Of a stretch of 64,000 bases of DNA, positions 1-8,986 are shown piece by piece; within the stretch, counting starts at the first letter, position 1; every line of letters starts with the position of its first letter. Source of the DNA: Pseudomonas fluorescens. Lineage in GTDB: Bacteria > Pseudomonadota > Gammaproteobacteria > Pseudomonadales > Pseudomonadaceae. The DNA lies in contig NZ_CABVGX010000008.1 in the NCBI RefSeq assembly GCF_902497625.1, forward strand, positions 95,639-159,638, given 5' to 3'. The translations under genes were made by a program, and so were the position numbers. The notes beneath the pieces were generated by a model. It was not told the DNA's origin and did not search any database. It saw only the letters and a program-made list of their open reading frames with translations.

Positions 1-741
1 TGGTCACACTGGTCAGCGACGAACCTTGATCACGGAGGTAATCAGACAGTTTGGTGAGCTTACTTTCCTGCTGGTCGATGGTCTTCGCGGCAATACCGTC
101 TTTCACCCGGTAAGCTCGGAACTGTTCCAAACGGCGATCCGTAATAGGTGAAACTGGTTTGTAGCTTGTTGGGTTAAGGATCAACTCACGAGCTTCCTCC
201 GACTCAAGCTGAGAAAGTTTGTATTTGTCTTTGGCGAGTAACACCATAAAGTCAGCAGTGAATTGAGAACCACCCAACACGGCATCGACAGTTGAGGAAG
301 GTTCTCGTTTGAAAGCAGCCTTCATGACCTCTACATATTCGCTAGGGATTGGTTGCCCCGGTTGTTTACCGGACCATGGTAATTCTTGTGCAGGGACGTC
401 CAACTGGTACGCACGAGAGAGAAAATCTAAACCTTTTGACGGTTCTTTATCGCATCTAGCAAACGTGCATTTATCTTCTGTTCCAGCGTCAAACCTCTGT
501 CTGCCAGTTCGGGGCGCCACTGGTCACCCGCAGTGAGCTTTTGTTCCTTCGCTGCCGCAATCTGAGCTTTCCACTGGGCAAGGATTGGAAGTCGTCTATC
601 CATAGCTTCAGCTTTGTTGCTGGTGCCCGTGGTCTTGATCAGCTTGGTGCGACCACCAAAGGCATGACGAACGCCGGCTGGTACTGCCATACGAACATAC
701 CAAGTGCTTTCGCCGGGTTTCTGTACAAGGTGAGTCGCCAT
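1..741 (-). pseudogene. Site-specific integrase, N-terminal part, frameshifted and cut by window edge
   Basis: Reading leftward from an ATG at 741, the first 104 codons give an integrase N-terminal region of the DUF6538 type (starts MATHLVQKPGESTWYVRMAVPAG), then hit a TAG at 427-429. Coding resumes in another minus-strand frame (SRAYQLDVPAQELPWSGKQP and on through ...DQQESKLTKLSDYLRDQG at the window edge), so a one-base indel has occurred just before the stop, at about 430-445. The second part resembles the core-binding (SAM-like) region that precedes the tyrosine-recombinase catalytic domain; the catalytic residues lie outside the window. The start codon faces the tRNA-like attachment site at 841-857, as expected for an island integrase. 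I call it a pseudogene because of the frameshift; a sequencing error is the alternative. Confidence 0.75.
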
Positions 742-840
742 GCTGATAGATCTCTATTTTGACCACTCAATTTGACCACTCTTGAGGCTGTAAGCCAAGA
801 GATACCGTGTTCTGCGGGCTGTCGCTCTGAAATCTGAGAT

Positions 841-857
841 TCCCTATCTCTCCGCCA
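841..857 (+). other. Probable attachment site: 3' end of a serine-type tRNA
   Basis: The run TCCCTATCTCTCCGCCA matches the T-arm end, acceptor strand, discriminator G and CCA of Pseudomonas serine tRNAs (GGAGAGA.../TCTCTCCGCCA). No matching tRNA body lies to the left, where the integrase begins about 100 bases away. A strong terminator follows directly. The simplest reading is an attR-like remnant left by tRNA-targeted integration, with the complete tRNA at the other end of the island outside the window. Confidence 0.5.
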
Positions 858-869
858 TAAATATATAAG

Positions 870-908
870 AAATCCCGCGAGTTAAACGCTCTGCGGGATT
901 TTTTTTGC
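870..908 (+). terminator. Rho-independent terminator behind the tRNA 3' end
   Basis: AAATCCCGC (870-878) pairs perfectly with GCGGGATTT (893-901), and the T-run continues to 906. Its position 12 bases after the CCA end is typical of tRNA transcription units. Confidence 0.85.
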
Positions 909-1200
909 CCGCTGAACTGTCCGTCTACTATCAAATCGACTATCACACGATGTGCGCCATTCAATGGACGTTCATGCTTGTCCGTGGCTGCTGGACGGAT
1001 CGTCTTTTAAGACGAGCGGCGCGCCATGCTAGCGACCTGGATTCTCTCGATCAGCCGGATCAAACAGCTTCTGTTTCGGTATGAAAATCCTGTCCGAGGG
1101 TATTTTCAGGTTGTTGGGATCTGCTCGACGATGTAACTAAAGAAAGCGATATGCAGTTGGAGGCATTTCAAGCCAAGGACGCTTTTGCGAGCCCAAGGTG
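909..1200. other. Gene-free stretch
   Basis: No coding region, RNA or convincing signal is recognised here. It lies between the tRNA terminator and the chimeric gene scrap and is probably island-edge debris. Confidence 0.4.
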
Positions 1201-1206
1201 AGGGCA

Positions 1207-1260
1207 ATGACTGCAGAGCAACTTTACCAATTTGATCTCAATGGCTACGTGGTGGCGCCT
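1207..1260 (+). pseudogene. N-terminal scrap of a phytanoyl-CoA dioxygenase-like gene
   Basis: ATG at 1207 starts MTAEQLYQFDLNGYVVVAP-like sequence (MTAEQLYQFDLNGYVVAP), which matches the beginning of PhyH-family Fe(II)/2-oxoglutarate dioxygenases (xLTxEQxxxFxxxGYvvv). After about 18 codons the reading frame turns into chemoreceptor sequence, so only the extreme 5' end of the gene survives. The family assignment rests on a short motif and is tentative. Confidence 0.45.
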
Positions 1261-1588
1261 GCCGCCATTGAAGCCGCCCGCGCAGGTGAACAGGGCGCGG
1301 GGGTTTGTCGTGGTGGCCGATGAAGTGCGCAGCTCGTCCGTCACCGGCTGGGCGCACGTTTGGCCGAGATCGCCGGCGCGGTGCAAATCCGACACCCTGG
1401 CGCAGATTGCCGCGGCGATGGCGGGGCAAGCCGCCACCGCCGATGAGGTCAGCGGCAATATCCAACAAGTGGATCAGGCGGCAGGGCGCTTGCTGGAGGG
1501 GCCCCGGGCGGTCAACCAGGCGGCCGATACCATGAGTAAAGGCAGCCAGGCGTTGAGTGGCAATACGGCAAGGTTTCGGTTGAGCTGA
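1261..1588 (+). pseudogene. Methyl-accepting chemotaxis protein remnant, frameshifted
   Basis: 1261 onward encodes AAIEAARAGEQG, the hallmark of the MCP signalling hairpin tip, then shifts frame within a G-run near 1295-1302 and continues as RGFVVVADEVRS, normally contiguous with the first part. The rest, to the TGA at 1586-1588, still resembles the C-terminal methylation helix (Ala/Gln/Ser rich, ...VSGNIQQVDQAA...) but with many deviations. No ligand-binding, transmembrane or HAMP region is present. This is a non-functional 3' remnant of an mcp gene. Confidence 0.8.
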
Positions 1589-1678
1589 GGGGCAACCACG
1601 CGATAAATATCTACCGCGGCCACGCCTGGGTCTCTCTTCATACTGAAGGTTCATCCCATCAGCATGAGGACAGTGCCA

Positions 1679-4600
1679 ATGAGCACGCCGAACACTCCGT
1701 CACCCCGACCGACGTTTCAGGAACTGCGCACGCACTTGCTGGAAGTCGACCCTGAGCTGCGCAGCAAAACCAGACTTCCCGTCCAGATGCCGGTCGAGTT
1801 GCTGGCGCTGGAAAAACTCAATACCACACTGATCGCCGCCAATGAACAATTGCTGAGCCAGTCGCGCAGCCTGTTCCAGGCCCTGGCTCAGGCAGACCTC
1901 ACCCTCGACTCCGGCAAGGCGCTGCTCGCCAGTCTCAAGGCCACTTTGAACAGCGACCTGCAGCGCCTGGACGAAGCCAACCCGGTGGACGGTCTGGGCC
2001 GTAAGAGCTATTTCGCCCTGACGGCGGGCCTCACCGCGCTGGAACAGCAGGCTGCCGTTGATGTGCGTGATTACCTGCTGTCTCCCGCTGAACAACGCAT
2101 GATTGAAGACTGCGCCCGAGGCCCGTCCTTCCGGCCGGGCATGTATTCGCTCAACTTCAGTTACCAGGACCAAACCGTGGAGTTTGCCGGGGCCTTCGTC
2201 CTCACGCGCAAATCCAGTCCTGTGGTGGACAATCTGGTGTCAGGGCAGGACCTCGGCCAGGTCCTGTTGTTTACCCCCAACCGAGGCTTGGAACCCTTTG
2301 ATTCCCTGGCGGAACTCGACCTGGCGCTCAAGGCGATTCTGAAAGTGCCGGCAGGGCGTGACGAGATCTGCCGGCACTTGCCGGTGCAGTACCAGGCACT
2401 GGACGCCGCAGGTATCTGGCCCCTGCACCTGCTCCCGATTGAAGGCGAGCCGCTCTTTGAGCACACCTACACTGCATTGCTCGGCAAGCGCCGCCAGGAC
2501 ATCGACCGGGCCTTGAGCCTGGTCGACAACCCGACGCAGGATGCCGCGCTGCTCAAGTCTGCGCTGGAGGATGCAGTCAAAGCCGCGCTACCGGACTTGT
2601 CCTTGCGCCTGGCGTTCAGGCAACAACGGCTGCTGGAGCGCAGCCTGTACATCAGCCTGCCCGACTGGTATCGCAGTGCAGACGCGTCGGCCCAGGAAAC
2701 CCTGAGTCGGTGCATCCGCGCTTACAACCAGGCCCGCAACACCCTGGTCGATTTACTCGGGCCTGTCGCTTCACCCCAGGCGCTGACCCAGTTCCAGTTG
2801 ACCGAGTACCTCGACGAAGTGCTGGAGATGCATGACCTGGACCCCCAGCACCTGCAAGTCACCACCCGCCGTAAAGTCGCCAACGTCGGTACCTACGAGC
2901 AGCAGCGCAGCCTGGTGCAGTTGTGCTATTGGGGATTGCATGCAGGCGACGAGCTGCCTGGCTCGGATTTTCTGGCTAACACCACCCTTACCTATGCGGG
3001 GGCGGCACTGCAAGGTGAGCATGCCGACCTGAATGCGCAGGGCCTGCTCGACATGCTCTGCGAGCCTGACCTGCAACCGCGCCTTGAGTTTGCCTCGTTG
3101 CAAAAAGACATGCAGGGCCAGCCTGCAATCAAGCAGGCGGCCCGTGACCTGTTCGATCAGCGCCTGGTATTGCTGGCCTATGTCGCAAAATTGCGCGGCG
3201 ACTTGGCCCAGGCGGATTACCAGCTGTTCGAAGACCTGCGCGCTGGTACCAACCCGCAACTGCGCGGGCAGACCGTGCTGCTGCATGGCGCGCAGCTCAA
3301 AGACCTGTGGCTGCTGCGCGAGGAGGACGGCGGCGGTCAAACCCGACGCCTGCTGTTGTGCACCCCCGGCTCGCCGCGCGAGCAGCAGTTCATCGCATTT
3401 GCCACCGACCGCGAATGCCAGACGCATATCATCGCCTGGGCCGATGACACAACCCGCTACAACAACCGGACCATGAGCGACTACCTGCTTGAGCAATGCC
3501 CGCTGCGTTATCGCCCGAAGATAGCCGCGTTCCTCGCCGGGCTGGGTTTCAAGCCCGGCGCGAAGGAACACGAAGAGGTGACCTTCGGGCCTTCGTGCGC
3601 CCTTACGGTGTGCCTGGACGCCATGGTGGTTCATTCGCAAAGCACGGCAATCGACGACTACGAATACAGCACCCCGTTGTGGTATCGCTCGGCCCCGGCG
3701 GCGGATCGGGCCCGGTTGACCCGCCTGGGCGAAGACGCCGCAGGCGCCTTGCGCGTCTATAACGCCTGGCCCGATTCGGAAGCGAACTTCATCAGCTTCA
3801 ACGCCTACCTGCACGCACAAGCCAAACTCAGCCTGAACACCCTGCTGGGCCGACGCCAGAACGATATCGACCCGGACACCGTGTACGTTTCAGCCCCTTG
3901 GCCCCTGCTGGGTGGCATGCCGCGTCCCATGTCCTACACCAGACTCTACAGAGACGGCTACGAGGATAACGTGGGCTTCATCGACGCCAAGTTCTCCACC
4001 TCGGCCACCTTCAGCGGGCCGGACGGCGTCGACCTGGGCCGCCTTACCCCACAGAACGTGGCCCGCTCGGTCACCGGTGTGTGGATCGGCCAGCGCTACA
4101 CCGATGAAGTTCGCGCCAAACTGCAAAGCGCGACCAGCCCGGGCTACACCGAACGGCGCAACGCCACGCTGGCGATCAACCAATTGCAGATGAAATATGC
4201 GGCGCTGGACTGCTGCCTGCGCGGCCATATCGCCCGTGTCGACCTGGCCTGGCTGGAGCGTGCTATCGACAGCCTTGGTGATACCGCGGTCGCGACTCGC
4301 AGCCTCTACAAGGTCCATCGGCTGCTGATCGACGGCGAATGGGTCATGGGCTGTTACCTGTTCAGCCATGGCGATAACACGGTTTTTCTGTACACCCCCG
4401 ACGCTCCTGACGGCGTCGACATGCGTGAGGCGAAGCTGTTCAACTATTGGCTGAAAAAGGTCGACGGCGTGTCGGGCTATCTCCATAGCCGCGTGACGGT
4501 CAAGGGCAAGGCCCGCGTCGCGGCTTTCCTGGAAGCTGCCCGCAATGGCTTGCCGGAGGCAATAAACCGCACCACGCCAAGCCCCGCGCGCCATGACCCG

Positions 4601-7402
4601 ATTGCCCGTGTCACGCCCTTGACCGACTTGCGGCATCAGTTCTACAACATGGTGCTGCAACGCAAGACAGATGACGTGGCCGCCACCACGGTTAATCGCA
4701 CTCAAATGATCATGGAAATTTTGTGGACCTGTGTCGAGCTGGTCACCGCCATTGCCACCATTCCCTTTCCGGTCCTGAGCCTGAGCCTGGGTGGCTTGCT
4801 GGCGTTCAAGGATGCGATGCTCGCCATCCATGCCTTCCAGCAGGGCGACAAGGACGGCGCGCTGCAACACTTCATCGGTTACCTGGGCAACCTGGGGGGC
4901 GCCGTGTTGTTCGACCTTCGCCCAGCGTTCAAAGGCCCGTTCAACGCGATTTCCATCAGGCCGGCCCTTAAAGCGCAAAAACAGGCCGCGCTGCTCAAAG
5001 AGTTTGATCCGCGTATTCCTGTGGATATGAAACCCGTGCTATTCGACGCTAAGGCATTCTGGGTAAAGAACACTCCGGATTCGTTGGGGCGTTATTTGCT
5101 GTATCGCTATGACCCACTCACCGGACAGATGCGTTCAACCGCGCGTCTGGTCAATCACAGTGCCAAAGGCGGTTGGGTACGTTCTGGCGTTGCGGGAGGG
5201 GGGCGCAAGAAGTATCAGGTACCCCAGCAGGAGGTTGAACAGCCACTGGCGCTCTATGAGATTTCACCTGCGCAGGGCAGGGATTTCAGAGCGGCACTCG
5301 ACCCTGATTTCACGCAAAGCCTCGCCGGTCATTGGGACGAAGCCATTGCGCAAAGCGCACGGGAAGGCGCCTATCTCGAGTTGACGCCGCTGCGCGACAG
5401 CTATCCCAATCAGGTGAAACAGCTGACCCAGGATGCCGAGGCGTTCTACACCTCGCCCCCAGCGCGCCCCACTCGCGAAGGTTTGCCGGTACTGGCGCAG
5501 GACGCCAGCCCCGCCGCCGTGCTTGCCACCCTGTTCCCACTCAAAAAGGGCCTGATCATTGGCGCGCCCAACAGCAGCGTCGCCAGTAAGCAGCTACTGA
5601 TCGACAATATGCAGGCCTTGGCCCAGCAAGGGCTCAAGCGTGTGTACATCGAAAACCTGCCGGCCGATGTTTTTCGCAGCAAACTTAGAATTATCAACGG
5701 GGAAGTCAAGGGCAATATCGCTCACGCCTTGAGTCGCGTCGAAGACCACCTTACGCGGGTCGACAGAGCCTTGGGCTGGGGCACTGACGCCCCGTTCAGC
5801 TACCGCAAACTGTTGCAGGAAGCGCGCAAGCACAAGGTCGCGATCGACGGCGTGGATGCGTCGAGTTCCTATCACATGGAACACGTGTTGGAGCTGCGCG
5901 GCGGCGAACGGTTTATCCCGCGCAGCAGCAAACTCAGAAACTTCTATTCTCACAAGGCGCTGGCGGCAAAAAATGCCGATGAAGGCTGGATCGCCCTGGT
6001 TGATCACAACCGCATAGGCCGTTCTGACGAGTTGCCAGGCCTGACCGATCTGCAGAATGTCATTGCCCTGCGCGTGGATGACGTTGCGCCGGGCCAAACT
6101 GTCGGTGTCGAGTTCGATACGTCTTCCGCCGCGCTGTCCCGAGGCGATTACAAGCTGACAATGGCCCCGGCCGCACAAACGCTGCCCACTGCCGGCCCTT
6201 CAAAGACGGTACAGGTACCCGCTGCAGCGTCCCATTACAGTGCGTTCGATCTGCCTGCGGTCTATAAAAGCAACCTGGAAGGATTGAGCCAGTGGCGTCA
6301 CCCCTTCGATCCCATCTACGCGCCACGAACCGGAAGCCCGGATAAAGATGCGTTCGAGGCTTTCATAGGTACCCGTGACCGCTTGGAGAAAACCGCCAAC
6401 GAAGCTTTTGCCGATTACATCCCCCCGGCGCGTGCCGACTTCTCCGACCTCGCCACGGCGGCCAGTGAAGAGGTGTTTATCGAGAAACTCTACAAACAGA
6501 AGTTGGGACTGATTATCGGCGAGGTCCATGGTCACAGCTCAAGCAAACAGTTCCTGATCAAGCACATGAAGTTATTCAAGGCACAGGGCGTCAAGACGCT
6601 GTACGTGGAACACCTGCTCACGGATCTGCATCAGGCGCAACTGGAGGCCTTTTTCAGTACGCAGAAAATGCCGGAAAGCCTGAAACTCTATTTGAAGACA
6701 CAGGATATCGGGCATATGTACGGGTACGGGGGCGAGCACACTTACACCAACGTGGTCAAAGCCGCGAACAAGTATGGGATACGGGTCAGGGCACTGGATT
6801 GCGTTTCCAGTTACAACGTCAAAGGCCTGAAAGGAACGGACCCCCGTGCAACCCTGTTCAGTTATTTCGCCAATGAGGTGATCAAGGCGGATCAGGCAGT
6901 ATTGGGGCCGCATAAATGGGTGGCATTCATGGGCTCCGCCCACTCCAATATGTTCCAGGGTGTGCCGGGTATCGTGCAATTGCAGGATGCGGTCAGCTTG
7001 ACGGTGCGCGACGTCGCTCCCGGCAGCGCACGCGCGCTGCACCCGGGCGGCTGGGAAATCTTCGAAGAGGGCATCGGGGCCCGTGGCACCCGGGCCGTGC
7101 GCAGTGATTTCAAGCTGGAGGTCGGCATTGCCGGTATCCCGTCTCCTCAAGCCGTAACTCTGCCGGACCGCGGGCGGCTCGGGGCTATCGGTAGTTTCCA
7201 TTTCGAGCGGCCTTCAGGGACCGAGGTCAATCTGGTCCACCGCTCCAATAGTGGTGAACTTATTACCACGCCAATTCAAATTGACGACAAGGGGCTGTTT
7301 TTCATTGAGCGTTGGCCGCAAATGAGGGGCAAAAGCTACCCAACGTTGCAAGGGTTGGGCCGCGCACTCCAGCTGGAAGTGCATTTGACCTTCGTCTTAT
7401 AA
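1679..7402 (+). CDS. Giant dermonecrotic/PMT-type toxin-like protein with tandem TIKI/ChaN-like domains
   Basis: A 1907-residue protein with no signal peptide. The start at 1679 is preferred over the ATG at 1664 because GAGGA lies 8 bases upstream. The N-terminal about 1000 residues look like the DUF6543 region of large Pseudomonas proteins annotated as membrane-targeted effector or dermonecrotic toxins. Around residues 1005-1045 is a hydrophobic stretch (ILWTCVELVTAIATIPFPVL). The C-terminus holds two homologous modules. The first, near residues 1285-1480, begins KKGLIIGAPNSS. The second, near 1605-1790, begins LGLIIGEVHGHSS and later has GSAHSN. The GExHG and GSAH motifs fit the TIKI/ChaN/erythromycin-esterase-like superfamily also found in Pasteurella multocida toxin. 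The first copy has lost both motifs (GAPN; VDHNRIG). No immunity gene, secretion marker (Rhs, PAAR, VgrG) or chaperone is adjacent. Function is inferred; flanking mobile scraps suggest transfer. Confidence 0.7.
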   Translation: MSTPNTPSPRPTFQELRTHLLEVDPELRSKTRLPVQMPVELLALEKLNTTLIAANEQLLSQSRSLFQALAQADLTLDSGKALLASLKATLNSDLQRLDEANPVDGLGRKSYFALTAGLTALEQQAAVDVRDYLLSPAEQRMIEDCARGPSFRPGMYSLNFSYQDQTVEFAGAFVLTRKSSPVVDNLVSGQDLGQVLLFTPNRGLEPFDSLAELDLALKAILKVPAGRDEICRHLPVQYQALDAAGIWPLHLLPIEGEPLFEHTYTALLGKRRQDIDRALSLVDNPTQDAALLKSALEDAVKAALPDLSLRLAFRQQRLLERSLYISLPDWYRSADASAQETLSRCIRAYNQARNTLVDLLGPVASPQALTQFQLTEYLDEVLEMHDLDPQHLQVTTRRKVANVGTYEQQRSLVQLCYWGLHAGDELPGSDFLANTTLTYAGAALQGEHADLNAQGLLDMLCEPDLQPRLEFASLQKDMQGQPAIKQAARDLFDQRLVLLAYVAKLRGDLAQADYQLFEDLRAGTNPQLRGQTVLLHGAQLKDLWLLREEDGGGQTRRLLLCTPGSPREQQFIAFATDRECQTHIIAWADDTTRYNNRTMSDYLLEQCPLRYRPKIAAFLAGLGFKPGAKEHEEVTFGPSCALTVCLDAMVVHSQSTAIDDYEYSTPLWYRSAPAADRARLTRLGEDAAGALRVYNAWPDSEANFISFNAYLHAQAKLSLNTLLGRRQNDIDPDTVYVSAPWPLLGGMPRPMSYTRLYRDGYEDNVGFIDAKFSTSATFSGPDGVDLGRLTPQNVARSVTGVWIGQRYTDEVRAKLQSATSPGYTERRNATLAINQLQMKYAALDCCLRGHIARVDLAWLERAIDSLGDTAVATRSLYKVHRLLIDGEWVMGCYLFSHGDNTVFLYTPDAPDGVDMREAKLFNYWLKKVDGVSGYLHSRVTVKGKARVAAFLEAARNGLPEAINRTTPSPARHDPIARVTPLTDLRHQFYNMVLQRKTDDVAATTVNRTQMIMEILWTCVELVTAIATIPFPVLSLSLGGLLAFKDAMLAIHAFQQGDKDGALQHFIGYLGNLGGAVLFDLRPAFKGPFNAISIRPALKAQKQAALLKEFDPRIPVDMKPVLFDAKAFWVKNTPDSLGRYLLYRYDPLTGQMRSTARLVNHSAKGGWVRSGVAGGGRKKYQVPQQEVEQPLALYEISPAQGRDFRAALDPDFTQSLAGHWDEAIAQSAREGAYLELTPLRDSYPNQVKQLTQDAEAFYTSPPARPTREGLPVLAQDASPAAVLATLFPLKKGLIIGAPNSSVASKQLLIDNMQALAQQGLKRVYIENLPADVFRSKLRIINGEVKGNIAHALSRVEDHLTRVDRALGWGTDAPFSYRKLLQEARKHKVAIDGVDASSSYHMEHVLELRGGERFIPRSSKLRNFYSHKALAAKNADEGWIALVDHNRIGRSDELPGLTDLQNVIALRVDDVAPGQTVGVEFDTSSAALSRGDYKLTMAPAAQTLPTAGPSKTVQVPAAASHYSAFDLPAVYKSNLEGLSQWRHPFDPIYAPRTGSPDKDAFEAFIGTRDRLEKTANEAFADYIPPARADFSDLATAASEEVFIEKLYKQKLGLIIGEVHGHSSSKQFLIKHMKLFKAQGVKTLYVEHLLTDLHQAQLEAFFSTQKMPESLKLYLKTQDIGHMYGYGGEHTYTNVVKAANKYGIRVRALDCVSSYNVKGLKGTDPRATLFSYFANEVIKADQAVLGPHKWVAFMGSAHSNMFQGVPGIVQLQDAVSLTVRDVAPGSARALHPGGWEIFEEGIGARGTRAVRSDFKLEVGIAGIPSPQAVTLPDRGRLGAIGSFHFERPSGTEVNLVHRSNSGELITTPIQIDDKGLFFIERWPQMRGKSYPTLQGLGRALQLEVHLTFVL

Positions 7403-7492
7403 CTGCTTCCTTCGTCTGGGGCCCGGCTCTCTGCAGTGTAGGGGGCCAGGCTTTTGGTGGAATACCACCTTCGGTTGAGCAGAGTGGGTAGT

Positions 7493-7723
7493 CGTCGTCT
7501 CTCTGGCCCAGTCCCTGAAAGTGGAGCGAAAGCCGTGCGCGGTGAGACCTGGGCGCTCTAGCCGCCGCAGCAGTTGAAGCAAGGCCATGTTGGAGAGGTG
7601 AGTACCGGGTTTGTTTCCGGGGAAAAGGTAGTCTGACTCGTTCGATGCATCTTCGATCAAAGGGCGGAGCAGCCTCATGGTCTGCGGGCAGAGTGGAATG
7701 CGGTGCTCTTTCGCAACCGTGGC
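7493..7723 (-). pseudogene. P4-type integrase remnant (part of catalytic domain)
   Basis: The minus strand encodes about 77 residues typical of tyrosine-recombinase catalytic domains: VAKEHRIPLCPQTM..., YLFPGNKPGTHLSN and LTAHGFRSTFRDWA, the last carrying the H-x-x-R catalytic pair. The first catalytic arginine region and the C-terminal tyrosine are missing. Its left end runs into unrelated sequence after ARETTT, and its right end abuts autotransporter-like sequence near 7725. It is a second island scar, flanking the giant toxin-like gene on the opposite side from the frameshifted integrase. Confidence 0.75.
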
Positions 7724-7727
7724 AGGT

Positions 7728-7895
7728 ACCCCTGTTATCAAAGTGGCCGGCGATGCAACGCTGGCCAGCGGTTCGACTGTCGTGATCAACGCAAAGGGTG
7801 CGGACTTCGCCAAGGGCGGCGCCACTTATGCCTTGATCAGCGCTCAGAACCTGAACATCGCAGCGGACGTCGCCATCGAGAGCAGCTCGAACACC
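7728..7895 (+). pseudogene. Autotransporter passenger-domain remnant
   Basis: About 56 codons (TPVIKVAGDATLASGSTVVI ... YALISAQNLNIAADVAIESS) read like the beta-helical passenger end of an autotransporter or adhesin, with the A/G/T/V-rich repeated strand pattern and the common ...GTYALISA... motif. There is no start, signal peptide or beta-barrel domain. It is fused head-on to the integrase scrap at about 7725 and ends before the LysR gene. The identification is from composition and motif only. Confidence 0.5.
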
Positions 7896-8002
7896 GCAGC
7901 TTTTCACACCCCAAGTCTCCAGCCTCTAGTGTTTATGTCTGATAGACGCCGCTCGCCCCACATACCTAAACTGTCAGCAGTTCTAGGCATTGGAATCAAC
8001 GG

Positions 8003-8929
8003 ATGAATCGCAACGAGCTTCGCAAGGCCGACATCAATTTGATGGTGGTGTTTGAAACACTCATGCATGAACGCAATGTCACGCGGGTGGCGGAAAAATT
8101 GTTTCTCGGTCAGCCAACCATCAGCTCGGCGTTGAACCGCTTGCGCACGATGTTCAACGACCCGCTGTTCATTCGCGTCGGCCACCGGATGGAGCCGACG
8201 GCCAGGGCCGAGGAGTTGATTCAGTACTTGTCGCCGGCGCTGGACTCGTTGTCGATTGCCTTGAGCCTGACCCATGATTTCGACCCCGCCAGCAGCACCA
8301 TGACGTTTCGTATCGGGCTGTCGGACGATGTTGAATTCGGACTGCTGCCGCCATTGCTGAGAGCGCTGCGTCAGGAGGCACCCAAGGTGGTGTTCGTTGT
8401 GCAGCATGTCGATTACTGGCGGATTCCGGATTTGCTCGCCTCAGGTGACATCACCGTAGGGATCAGCCAGACGCGCGGTTTGCCGGCCAATGCCAAGCGC
8501 AAATTGCTACGGCATATCCTGCCCAGTGTGTTGCGTGCCGATGCCTCCGATACACCGCTGACGCTCGATGAATATTGCTCACGCCCGCACGTGCTGGTTT
8601 CGCACACTGCCAATGTCAGCGGCTACGCCGATGAATGGCTGGCGGAAATCGGCCGGACGCGCCAGGTGGTGTTATCGGTGCCGCAATACAGCGCGTTGCC
8701 TGCCTTGCTCGCCGGTACTGATCTGATTGCGAGTCTGCCGGATTACACTGCCGCGGCCATGGCCGCATCCGGCCTGCTGTTCAAGGAGCCGTTCCCGTTC
8801 AAGACACCGACGCTGGACCTGTCCATGGTCTGGCTCAGCCACGTCGATACCGATCCCGCTGAACGCTGGCTGCGCTCGCGCCTTGAAGGTTTCATGAGTG
8901 AGCGTGCGGTCTTGCCGTTGCCCGAGTGA
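8003..8929 (+). CDS. LysR-family transcriptional regulator (NodD/PtxR-like subgroup)
   Basis: 308 residues. The N-terminal winged helix-turn-helix is at about residues 9-68 (NVTRVAEKLFLGQPTISSAL) and the effector-binding domain follows from about 95 to the end. The opening MNRNELRKADINLMVVFETL is characteristic of the NodD/PtxR-like LysR subgroup rather than the CysB or BenM types. It is followed in the same direction, 57 bases on, by a CHMI-type isomerase gene, which could be a target or simply a neighbour. The ligand cannot be deduced. Coding quality is normal for the chromosome, so this gene marks the right border of the decayed island. Confidence 0.85.
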   Translation: MNRNELRKADINLMVVFETLMHERNVTRVAEKLFLGQPTISSALNRLRTMFNDPLFIRVGHRMEPTARAEELIQYLSPALDSLSIALSLTHDFDPASSTMTFRIGLSDDVEFGLLPPLLRALRQEAPKVVFVVQHVDYWRIPDLLASGDITVGISQTRGLPANAKRKLLRHILPSVLRADASDTPLTLDEYCSRPHVLVSHTANVSGYADEWLAEIGRTRQVVLSVPQYSALPALLAGTDLIASLPDYTAAAMAASGLLFKEPFPFKTPTLDLSMVWLSHVDTDPAERWLRSRLEGFMSERAVLPLPE

Positions 8930-8986
8930 TCGCAGCCACGCTGTGTTATATCTACGCCCCTTCCACCTATTTTCAGGAGCCGACTC

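Noticed and set aside
841..857. Complete tRNA gene
   Set aside because: Only the 3' acceptor and T-arm end is seen; no D-arm or anticodon arm precedes it within 90 bases.
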